Shown here: piece by piece, positions 17,619 to 24,159 of the stretch | Layout of the letters: every line of letters starts with the position of its first letter | Position numbering within the stretch: the first letter of the stretch is position 1 | Assembly: GCA_028819215.1 (NCBI GenBank) | Contig: JAPPMG010000026.1 | Location: forward strand, 1 to 53,355 | DNA from: Bryobacterales bacterium | GTDB lineage: Bacteria > Acidobacteriota > Terriglobia > Bryobacterales > UBA6623 | DNA: 53,355 bases | Direction: 5' to 3' | Notes under the pieces: model-generated | The model's input: only the letters and a program-made list of their open reading frames with translations | What the model was told of the DNA's origin: nothing | The model's database searches: none | Translations under genes and position numbers: made by a program

Positions 17619-19808
17619 CTAGCCTGCGCTGACGAGCCGGTAGTATGCACCGTCCGTGTCCTGCATCAATTCGTCATGCGCGCCTCGCTGAACTTCCGCA
17701 CCTTGCTCGAGCACGATGATCTCGTCGCAGTCTCGGACCGTGCTCAACCTGTGCGCTACGATCAGGCAGCTGCAGCCGCGACGACGCAACGCATCGTCTA
17801 CACGCTCTTCCGTGGCGGCGTCAAGAGCGCTCGTCGCCTCATCGAGTATCAGGACCGTCGGGTTGCCTGCCAGAGCACGCGCGATCTCCAGCCGCTGCTT
17901 CTGCCCTCCGCTGAAGTTCCCGCCGCCTTCGTCTACCTGCGTCGCATAGCCAAGGGGCCTGCCGAGAATCTCGTCGTGGATGCTGGCGTCCCTTGCCGCA
18001 GCAACCAAGACCTCGTCGGGCACCGTCGGGTTCCAAAGCGTAATGTTCTCGCGCACGCTGGCTGAAAAGAGGGCAAGATGCTGATCCACCATCGACACCG
18101 AGCGCGACAGCACCTCTTCCGGCACCTCGGACCGCCTGTGGCCGTCGAAGAGTATTTCGCCGGACCAAGGCTGATAGACGCCGGCGACCAAGCGCGAAAG
18201 AGTTGATTTTCCGGAGCCGCTCGGACCGACAACCGCGACCCTCTGACCCGGCTCGATTCTCAGACTGAAATCCTTGATCAGCGGCGGGTGGCTCCGATTG
18301 TAGCCGAACGTAACGTTCCGCAATTCGACCCGGCCGGAGAGACGCAGCCGGCCATCGAGCGTAGCGATTGCCTCCGAGTCCTGGCCTCTCCGGGCCAAGC
18401 CCAGATCCTCCTCGGTCTCAGTGATGTCTTCCAGTCTCTGCGTGTCGCTCTCGAGAGCCTGGCGCTCTCCGAAGAACTCCACGAACCGTCCGACAGGCGC
18501 AAGGAACATTGAGGCCACGATGTAAAACCCCACCAGCGTGCCCAGGGAAATCTCTCCAGCCACGACTTGTGTGGCCCCAAGGGCCAAGACCGTCGCGTTG
18601 CCAACAACCGTGAAGAAGGCCGGCAGGGCCGCGTTGCAATGGCCGAGCTCAGTGAATCGTTGGTGAGCGGCCAGCTCGCGAGCCTGATGCCCACCCCAGC
18701 GTGAAAAGAAGCGGTCGTCCGAGGCTGTCACGCGGAGGATGTCGGTCCGCTCCAGCATCAACATGCCGACGCCGACCAGCAGTCCCCGCTCGCGCCTCAG
18801 CGCATGGCTGCTCTCGGAGCGAAATCTCGTAACCGCCCGCGCAGCGACCGCGTTCAGCGCGGCAAGAGCCAGGACGACTAGCGCCAGCGCCGGATCGTAC
18901 ACCAGCATGACCGCCAAGAACACTGCGCTCATCGCGATCTCGATCAACAAGTCGAGAAAATGCTCCGACAGGCCCGCGGCAACCTTGTCGATGGAAAGGA
19001 CGCGAGCGGTTAGGTCGCCGACAAGGCGATGGCTAAAGTACTCGACCGGCAACCGGAGCAGCCGTGAAACACACCGATTCGCGGCGATCACCGAAGCCCG
19101 CACCGACAGACGCCGCAGCCACCGTTGCTTCAATAAAGCCAAGCCATAAACGAGGATCGCCGTGCCACCCATGATCGCGGCGATGACGCCGCCCCAAGGC
19201 TCGCGGTCCTCTAGAACGCGATCCACGAAGATACCGAGCATTGCTGGTGTAACGAGCGACAGCACGGCTAGGAGCAACCCGCACACGACGACGTATGGCA
19301 ACGCGCCTGCATGACCACCAAACCAGCTCCGGAACTGCTGGAGGGTGCTGGTCCGGACGCCTCCGCGCCTGAAGTCCGGCCCGGGAGCGAATTCCAGCGT
19401 GATCCCGGTAAAGCCCTTTCGGAATTCTTCCTCTCGGACCTTGCGACGTCCGGCAGCCGGGTCGTTGAGATAGAAGTGCCCCTGATCGTAGCCCTCCAAG
19501 GTGACGAAGTGATTGAATTCCCAGAACAGCACCAGTGGCAGCGGCATTTTTCGGAGAACCCGAACAGATACACTCCGGCCGGTGCACTTCAGGCCGTAAT
19601 GCCTTGCGGCGCGCGCGATGCCAGCGGCAGTGGAGCCGTCTCGGCCGACTTCACACTGCACCCGCAGCTCAGCGAGGGGCACCCAGAGCCCGAAGTGCGC
19701 AAGTACGCTACCAAGACACGCAGCACCGCATTCCGTTGCATGCATCTGCAAGAGCAGCGGGGTGCTAATGCGTCGCCGCTCACGGGGAATTTGGCGCTTC
19801 TGGCTCAA
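17619..19808 (-). CDS. Peptidase C39-domain ABC exporter (leader-cleaving)
   Basis: A 729-aa peptidase-containing ABC transporter that should remove the precursor leader and export the core peptide. The N-terminal C39 papain-like domain has Gln21, catalytic Cys27 (TECGAACL), His100 (NHFVTLEGY) and Asp116 (LNDPA). Transmembrane helices occupy about 165-440, and the nucleotide-binding domain carries GPSGSGKST, FSGGQKQRLE, VLILDEATSALD and VAHRLSTV. Such peptidases cut after a GG or GA/AG doublet. The precursors here end ISAG before RCCCCA, consistent with cleavage after Gly77. The gene begins 12 nt after hlyD and is followed 4 nt later by the NHLP ABC gene, forming one operon. Confidence 0.93.
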   Translation of the reverse strand: MSQKRQIPRERRRISTPLLLQMHATECGAACLGSVLAHFGLWVPLAELRVQCEVGRDGSTAAGIARAARHYGLKCTGRSVSVRVLRKMPLPLVLFWEFNHFVTLEGYDQGHFYLNDPAAGRRKVREEEFRKGFTGITLEFAPGPDFRRGGVRTSTLQQFRSWFGGHAGALPYVVVCGLLLAVLSLVTPAMLGIFVDRVLEDREPWGGVIAAIMGGTAILVYGLALLKQRWLRRLSVRASVIAANRCVSRLLRLPVEYFSHRLVGDLTARVLSIDKVAAGLSEHFLDLLIEIAMSAVFLAVMLVYDPALALVVLALAALNAVAARAVTRFRSESSHALRRERGLLVGVGMLMLERTDILRVTASDDRFFSRWGGHQARELAAHQRFTELGHCNAALPAFFTVVGNATVLALGATQVVAGEISLGTLVGFYIVASMFLAPVGRFVEFFGERQALESDTQRLEDITETEEDLGLARRGQDSEAIATLDGRLRLSGRVELRNVTFGYNRSHPPLIKDFSLRIEPGQRVAVVGPSGSGKSTLSRLVAGVYQPWSGEILFDGHRRSEVPEEVLSRSVSMVDQHLALFSASVRENITLWNPTVPDEVLVAAARDASIHDEILGRPLGYATQVDEGGGNFSGGQKQRLEIARALAGNPTVLILDEATSALDAATEERVDDALRRRGCSCLIVAHRLSTVRDCDEIIVLEQGAEVQRGAHDELMQDTDGAYYRLVSAG

Positions 19809-19820
19809 TGTCGCTTGTCT

Positions 19821-20732
19821 CTATGGCTGGACCGAACTCGTTCCGATCAGCCGAGGGCGTAACAAGGCTATCGGCCGGTACGGTCCCAGCACAACGCGGA
19901 TTCGGCAAGCCGCACCGTCGAGGTCGAGCATGTCCGGCTGCGGATCGAGGGCGACGTTAACTCGGTGTACTTTACCCACGACCGGAACACGCTCTGCCGC
20001 CAGCCACTTTGGGAGGGAACCTGGGGTCACGAGAGCCACGTCTGCATTCAGTCGACGGATCCCACCACTAGGCACGGCGACCTCGATTGACGCCTTCATC
20101 CCGGATCGGATGCTTCCCGCAAGCCTCGAACCGACTTGCGTCACTGCTTGGACGGTATCGTCTTCGGCCGTCCGAATCTGAGCGACGGCGGTGCCGGGCG
20201 AAAGGTAGTCTCCCGGGGTCAGCCCCAACGCCATCACTTCGCCCTCGACATGGCTCGCGAGAACTTCTCTTGCCGAACGGCGCGCTTCAAGCTGGAGCAT
20301 CGCCGAGCGGGCCGAGGCTAGGCGCGAGCGCAAGGCCGCGCTGCCCCCTGCCGAGTCCCGGATTTCCTCTTGCAAGAGATTCGCGCGGTCTCGCAGAAGC
20401 TGCCTTTCGCGGTCCAGCTCGGGCACACTCTGTCGGGCAACCGGATCTCCGGGCGCGACTTGATCGCCGACATCGACCAGATATTCTACGAGATGGCCGG
20501 GCTCGCTTGAGACTACGTCGTGGCGATCTCCGGGCTTGATCAGTACGCCGTCGATTGCCACTGTCTGGACAATGCTACCGAACAGTGCCCATGCTACGAG
20601 TGCAAGCACCAACGCGCCAATGCCAGCTAGCACGGCGCGTTCGTGAGGTGCCGCAACACGCAAGAGATGGTCGAGTTGTTGGCGCTCGTCCCTGCTGGCG
20701 GCAGCTTCTTCCAGAAACGGACTGTTGAACAC
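19821..20732 (-). CDS. HlyD-like membrane-fusion protein of the RiPP exporter
   Basis: The 303-aa adaptor links the inner-membrane ABC exporter to the envelope. One N-terminal membrane helix spans about residues 34-53 (AVLAGIGALVLALVAWALFG). It is followed by a biotinyl-lipoyl-like part (GHLVEYLVDVGDQVAPGDPVA), a short coiled coil (about 105-150), and the second lipoyl half with GLTPGDYLSPGTAVAQI. It is shorter than HlyD proper, as is usual in NHLP systems. The GTG start at 20732 lies 10 nt after GAGGGG. In the duplicated right-hand copy the equivalent upstream triplet is ATG; here it is ATC, so this copy probably lost an upstream start. The first ~30 codons lie inside the inverted repeat. 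It is first in the export operon after the precursor and hairpins. Confidence 0.88.
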   Translation of the reverse strand: MFNSPFLEEAAASRDERQQLDHLLRVAAPHERAVLAGIGALVLALVAWALFGSIVQTVAIDGVLIKPGDRHDVVSSEPGHLVEYLVDVGDQVAPGDPVARQSVPELDRERQLLRDRANLLQEEIRDSAGGSAALRSRLASARSAMLQLEARRSAREVLASHVEGEVMALGLTPGDYLSPGTAVAQIRTAEDDTVQAVTQVGSRLAGSIRSGMKASIEVAVPSGGIRRLNADVALVTPGSLPKWLAAERVPVVGKVHRVNVALDPQPDMLDLDGAACRIRVVLGPYRPIALLRPRLIGTSSVQP

Positions 20733-20878
20733 TGGCCCGATGCCCCTCAGTTACGGCTGGGATCCCGCCACACAATCGTAGCCGATTCACCGGAGTCCCG
20801 GCCATCTCGGATCCCGCCGGCGCCAAGCGCTGGGGGACTTTCGGGCTGTTCTTGAATGTGCGATGAAGAGGTGCTCTT

Positions 20879-20942
20879 CCCGGCCAAGGTCGCCTCGGCC
20901 GGGGAGCCTCGCCTGGACATGTCCAAGCGCAAAGAGGCTCCC
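20879..20942 (-). terminator. Double hairpin between precursor A and hlyD
   Basis: On the minus strand, 20942-20902 folds with arms GGGAGCCTC/GAGGCTCCC around the 12-bp palindrome TGGACATGTCCA. It is followed directly by CCCGGCCGAGG-CGA-CCTTGGCCGGG (20903-20879), an 11-bp stem with one wobble. There is no T-run, so it is more likely a partial terminator or mRNA 3'-end protector that favours precursor over transporter expression. The same structure is present in the other arm. Confidence 0.6.
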
Positions 20943-20975
20943 TGACCCCCTTCGCGCACCCGATGAACTGGAACG

Positions 20976-21227
20976 CTACGCGCAGCAGCAGCAGCGACCG
21001 GCCGAGATCGCTTCCAGCTGCTCCTCGGCTAGTTCGGTCGCAGGCAACGCTACATGCACGGTCTGCATGTCGTTCTCGTGCACCTTGATCGCAATCCCGT
21101 CAGGAACTTCTACCCCCAGTTCCTCGTGGACTGCGGCTTTGGGATCCGACAGCAGCCTGCTGCGGAAGTCGCCATCAACGCTGGCCCTCTCTGTGAGTCG
21201 GGCGCTGAGTTCAATTGCAGAGTTCAT
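20976..21227 (-). CDS. NHLP-leader RiPP precursor A, core RCCCCA
   Basis: An 83-aa precursor peptide. Residues 1-77 form a nitrile-hydratase-alpha-like leader (LLSDPKAAVHEELGVEVPDG, then VHVALPATELAEEQLEAISAG). The last six residues, R78-C79-C80-C81-C82-A83, are the predicted core. The AG at 76-77 is the expected C39 cleavage site. Neighbouring YcaO and SagB enzymes imply cyclisation of the cysteines to thiazolines/thiazoles. AGGAGG lies just upstream of the ATG. The four Cys codons are a TGC tandem repeat. It lies 212 bp downstream of sagB and upstream of the export genes. A TGATAAT-like -10 at 21284-21278 exists but its best -35 (21310-21305) is too far away, so promoter assignment is weak. 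It differs from precursor B at residues 8, 19 and 23 only. Confidence 0.93.
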   Translation of the reverse strand: MNSAIELSARLTERASVDGDFRSRLLSDPKAAVHEELGVEVPDGIAIKVHENDMQTVHVALPATELAEEQLEAISAGRCCCCA

Positions 21228-21439
21228 TTTTGTTCCTCCTGTCTCTTCTTGCCCTAAACGACTAGGACTTGGCGCCGATTATCAAACCACATAAAAGCGA
21301 AAGGGGTCAAGTTCCACATCAGGCACGTCGAACAAACACGCCCGGCCAGCAGTTCGAGCCACATTCGCAGAGATGTACCAAGCGAAGATCCGCGAACCGG
21401 CGTCGTATCCTCGACATAAGGTGCGTTTCCCCTTGGCGA

Positions 21440-22831
21440 TCACACATCGTACCGTAGGGGCCGTCCGATGATGCACTCGCCAACCGTACCCTCAACGTGC
21501 GGGTTCAAACCGGTGATGCGGGCGAACAAGGCGGAATCGCCAGTACCGATTCCGCATGCGGAGAGTCCAAGTTCGGTCGCTGCCAGATAGAAGGTCTGAT
21601 ACAAGGCGCCGGTGTTACGGAGGATGTTCCCATATCCGATTGACCTGTACTTCCACATGACCCGCGCAAATCTGGCCGCGATAGCAAGGATGATCTGAGG
21701 ATTGGCCTCATCGCCTGACGCCCGTTTTGCGTCCGCAACGACCCGGGATACGTCGGCATCGCTGGCGGATATGCGCACCAGCGAATGATGAGAAGCATCG
21801 TAGTGGTACACGCCGCGCGCAAGATCGGCACACCGGGCAACCACCGGGTAGATCTCGAGCTCGTGGCATGCTCCGGCACTCGGATACGGGCGTTTGGTGA
21901 TCTCAAAGAGAGCCGATTGCCCAGAAGGACTTGCGATCTGGACGACGCGGGCAGACCGTATCCGGGCCGACCGATCGAGCAGCGCTCCCAGCTCCTGCAC
22001 CGAAATCGGACGACTATCGTCGAATCGACGCACGGTGCGACGCCGCTCGAGCACGGAGGCGAACGCTTCCCTGCCAGAGTCTACAGCAGCCCGGGGGAGC
22101 GCGATGCGTTCGCCCGGCCAACTTGGGCGCTCTGCTGGAGGAGGATCGATTTCACCGACGAAAGGGAAGTGGGCCCCCAGCATGTCGCGATGCCAGCCCC
22201 GCCGCTGATGCGTGTGGAATAGGAGATCCTGGAATTCCCATAGCTTCAAAGCCTCTTGGCGGGAATCGTTCTCCGCCCGCGCGTCTTGCAGGAACCCGGC
22301 GGAGGCAAGGGCACGCCGGACAAGAGGCGCGTCCAGCGCAATCAAGTCTCCTAGAACGAGCCTCGCCCCGCACAATGGCGACTCGACCAGCCAGGCGTTG
22401 CCGGACCGGCGCAGACAGGCGAACTGTTGGAGTCGGTCCTCTGCTGGAGGTGTTCGCGCAGCAAGCGAAGGGACGAAGGAAGCCCATTGGGGCACTATGA
22501 GGGCGTACTGAGTGCCATTTTCCACAAGGGGGTACTCGACGAATCCCGTGCGGCAAAGCACTCGCAGCTGTTCAAGGAACGCAATCGCATTCCATTCGCC
22601 GCCGGAGGAGGCGACCAAGTCGCGGAGCGCGGAGAGCGGCGCGCCGACGGCGATGCGCTCAACAGCCGCATCGTAGTGCGAGACGTAATCCGACAGGCGG
22701 ACGGTGCGTCCGTCCTCGGTCTCGAGAATCAGCGAGCGCCGATCCGCGGACCTTCCCAGAGTGCATCCTGGGCGGATGCGGAGTCGTATCGCCGACTCGT
22801 TCAGCAACTCCTCTAGGCTCACGGCGGACAT
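21440..22831 (-). CDS. SagB-type azoline dehydrogenase (FMN nitroreductase fold)
   Basis: A 463-aa oxidase expected to convert thiazolines to thiazoles on the precursor, using FMN. The C-terminal ~220 residues carry nitroreductase motifs: ERRRTVRRFDDSRPIS, PSAGACHELEIYPVVAR, YGNILRNTGALYQTFYLAATELGLSACGIG, and an end IIGRPLRYDV. The N-terminal ~230 residues are the less conserved docking part common in SagB proteins. ATG 22831 (MSAVSLEELL) is the first ATG. An upstream TTG frame reaches 22960 but has no support. It is transcribed toward precursor A and lies between the two inverted repeat arms, facing away from the small ORF at 22990. Confidence 0.9.
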   Translation of the reverse strand: MSAVSLEELLNESAIRLRIRPGCTLGRSADRRSLILETEDGRTVRLSDYVSHYDAAVERIAVGAPLSALRDLVASSGGEWNAIAFLEQLRVLCRTGFVEYPLVENGTQYALIVPQWASFVPSLAARTPPAEDRLQQFACLRRSGNAWLVESPLCGARLVLGDLIALDAPLVRRALASAGFLQDARAENDSRQEALKLWEFQDLLFHTHQRRGWHRDMLGAHFPFVGEIDPPPAERPSWPGERIALPRAAVDSGREAFASVLERRRTVRRFDDSRPISVQELGALLDRSARIRSARVVQIASPSGQSALFEITKRPYPSAGACHELEIYPVVARCADLARGVYHYDASHHSLVRISASDADVSRVVADAKRASGDEANPQIILAIAARFARVMWKYRSIGYGNILRNTGALYQTFYLAATELGLSACGIGTGDSALFARITGLNPHVEGTVGECIIGRPLRYDV

Positions 22832-22989
22832 CCCCTCTTCGTGTTGGAACGTCGTGCGCTTTGCCGTCTCACAACAGAGCCATAGGGCGTCCGGCTCCGT
22901 ATCGTCGGGCACCCTCCGGCCAAGCGCGGGTTCGCCGCTCCTTGCTGGGTCTAGCACCAATCAAGGAGACATTCATCCAAGAGGGCACG

Positions 22990-23118
22990 ATGACAAGTGA
23001 CGTGACCCATCTTCGCACACTGCCGGAGCGACTCAACAAGAGAATCAAGCACCGGACCAACCCGCACGAGCTCGGCGAGAGTCGTTCCGAGCAAGGCGGC
23101 CCCTGGCAGTTCGATTGA
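22990..23118 (+). CDS. Small peptide with GG-PWQFD tail, candidate second precursor
   Basis: A 42-aa ORF starting at ATG 22990, four nt after AAGAGGG, one of the better ribosome sites in this region. The peptide is basic in the middle (PERLNKRIKHR), then acidic, and ends SEQGG-PWQFD. The penultimate double glycine followed by five residues resembles a leader/core junction for a C39 peptidase. I recognise no family, and it has no Cys, Ser or Thr after the GG for a YcaO to cyclise. It could be a regulatory or accessory peptide or a chance ORF. It lies between the repeat arms, divergent from sagB and 258 bp upstream of precursor B. Confidence 0.45.
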   Translation: MTSDVTHLRTLPERLNKRIKHRTNPHELGESRSEQGGPWQFD

Positions 23119-23301
23119 GCGCTTGTGCCCGGCGGGACAACGAGTGGGCGGCACGCAGGTCCGGTCACATCACATTGGACACGTGCCCACCAGCGGAGAT
23201 AGTGAATGCTTCGAGTTCCTTCCGGCGGGGGGATCTCAGTTGCTGCCGATCATGTTGGCAAGATCCACTGACTCAATGCACCCTTCGCTGAGCTGCTGCG
23301 C

Positions 23302-23329
23302 CTGACAAGCGGCATCGAAATCGTGTAAT
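23302..23329 (+). promoter_or_regulatory. Predicted sigma-70-type promoter of precursor B
   Basis: CTGACA (23302-23307), a 16-nt spacer and TGTAAT (23324-23329) each match the consensus at five of six positions. The element lies 47 nt upstream of the precursor start and outside the inverted repeat, so precursor A does not share it. The positions are seen; activity is inferred. Confidence 0.5.
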
Positions 23330-23376
23330 GATATTGGCATAGCGACATTTCTTGATTCGAACAGGAGGGACAAAAG

Positions 23377-23628
23377 ATGAACTCTGCAATTGAACTAGGC
23401 GCCCGACTCACAGAGAGGGCCAGCGTTGACGCCGACTTCCGCAACAGGTTGCTGTCAGATCCCAAAGCCGCAGTCCACGAGGAACTGGGGGTAGAAGTTC
23501 CTGACGGGATTGCGATCAAGGTGCACGAGAACGACATGCAGACCGTGCATGTAGCGTTGCCTGCGACCGAACTAGCCGAGGAGCAGCTGGAAGCGATCTC
23601 GGCCGGTCGCTGCTGCTGCTGCGCGTAG
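23377..23628 (+). CDS. NHLP-leader RiPP precursor B, core RCCCCA
   Basis: The second 83-aa precursor, with the same SAG/RCCCCA C-terminus as precursor A. It differs in the leader only, with Gly8, Ala19 and Asn23 in place of Ser8, Gly19 and Ser23. All differences fall in the first 23 codons; from codon 28 the DNA is identical. AGGAGGGA at 23363-23370 precedes ATG 23377. It has its own promoter candidate at 23302-23329 and leads the plus-strand operon containing ycaO, an unknown protein and the AlkB fusion. Two copies may raise precursor dosage or allow separate control with each operon. Substitutions in the leader's helical region probably leave enzyme recognition intact. Confidence 0.93.
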   Translation: MNSAIELGARLTERASVDADFRNRLLSDPKAAVHEELGVEVPDGIAIKVHENDMQTVHVALPATELAEEQLEAISAGRCCCCA

Positions 23629-23661
23629 CGTTCCAGTTCATCGGGTGCGCGAAGGGGGTCA

Positions 23662-23725
23662 GGGAGCCTCTTTGCGCTTGGACATGTCCAGGCGAGGCTC
23701 CCCGGCCGAGGCGACCTTGGCCGGG
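23662..23725 (+). terminator. Double hairpin downstream of precursor B
   Basis: Identical to the structure after precursor A. 23662-23702 has GGGAGCCTC/GAGGCTCCC arms enclosing TGGACATGTCCA (23679-23690). 23701-23725 is CCCGGCC-based with a 3-nt CGA loop. The stems abut, sharing two bases. No T-run follows, suggesting attenuation or mRNA stabilisation rather than a classic terminator. Confidence 0.6.
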
Positions 23726-23862
23726 AAGAGCACCTCTTCATCGCACATTCAAGAACAGCCCGAAAGTCCCCCAGCGCTTGGCGCCGGCGGGATCCGAGAT
23801 GGCCGGGACTCCGGTGAATCGGCTACGATTGTGTGGCGGGATCCCTGCTGTAGCTGAGGGGC

Positions 23863-24159
23863 ATGGGGCCGGTGTTCAAGAGTCCGTTTCTGGAAGAAGC
23901 AGCCGCCGGCAGGAACGAGCACCAACGGCTCGACGATCGGTTGCGGGTGGCAACGCGATCAGCACAGACTACCTCCGTTGGCACGCACCGGAAAGCCCCC
24001 TTCTCAAGTTGCATGACCCTGCCGCGTGCGCATGAGTTCTTCAATCCTGTGTCCGATCAGCAGCTTAGTGCCGGAGAACGCGTGGGACCGTGGCGGACTC
24101 GCTATCTGAGCCGGTCCGGTGGTCTGCTATATCTGCGCGCACGGAGCATGGAAGCTTGA
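23863..24159 (+). pseudogene. Truncated hlyD start left by the duplication
   Basis: The reading frame from ATG 23863 encodes SPFLEEAAAGRNEHQRLDDRLRVAT, matching the start of the intact HlyD protein (SPFLEEAAASRDERQQLDHLLRVAA) up to about 23957. It then runs into unrelated sequence with no membrane helix or lipoyl domain and stops at 24159. It cannot be a functional adaptor. Its stop overlaps the TTG at 24156, so its translation may feed ribosomes into ycaO. The substitutions relative to hlyD show that it has drifted while the adjacent 388 bp stayed identical. Confidence 0.75.

Larger units (their letters stand above)
20647..21243 (-). repeat. Left arm of the ~0.6-kb inverted repeat
   Basis: Read on the minus strand, this arm matches 23361-23957 on the plus strand. 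It contains the precursor's ribosome site and gene, two hairpins, the intercistronic stretch and the first ~30 codons of hlyD. By base-by-base reading, 20759-21146 is identical to 23458-23845 (388 bp). Divergence is confined to both ends: the first ~25 precursor codons and the hlyD coding part. Confidence 0.9.
23361..23957 (+). repeat. Right arm of the ~0.6-kb inverted repeat
   Basis: Reverse-complement partner of 20647-21243, separated from it by about 2.1 kb holding sagB and the small ORF. The arm includes precursor B, the double hairpin and a truncated hlyD start. Similarity begins at the ribosome site and ends within the hlyD fragment, after which the sequence is unrelated. Upstream regulatory sequences differ between arms. 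Confidence 0.9.

Noticed and set aside
20863..21294. Plus-strand frame also found inverted at 23250-23741
   Set aside because: Its apparent conservation comes only from the inverted repeat; it is antisense to the precursor genes.
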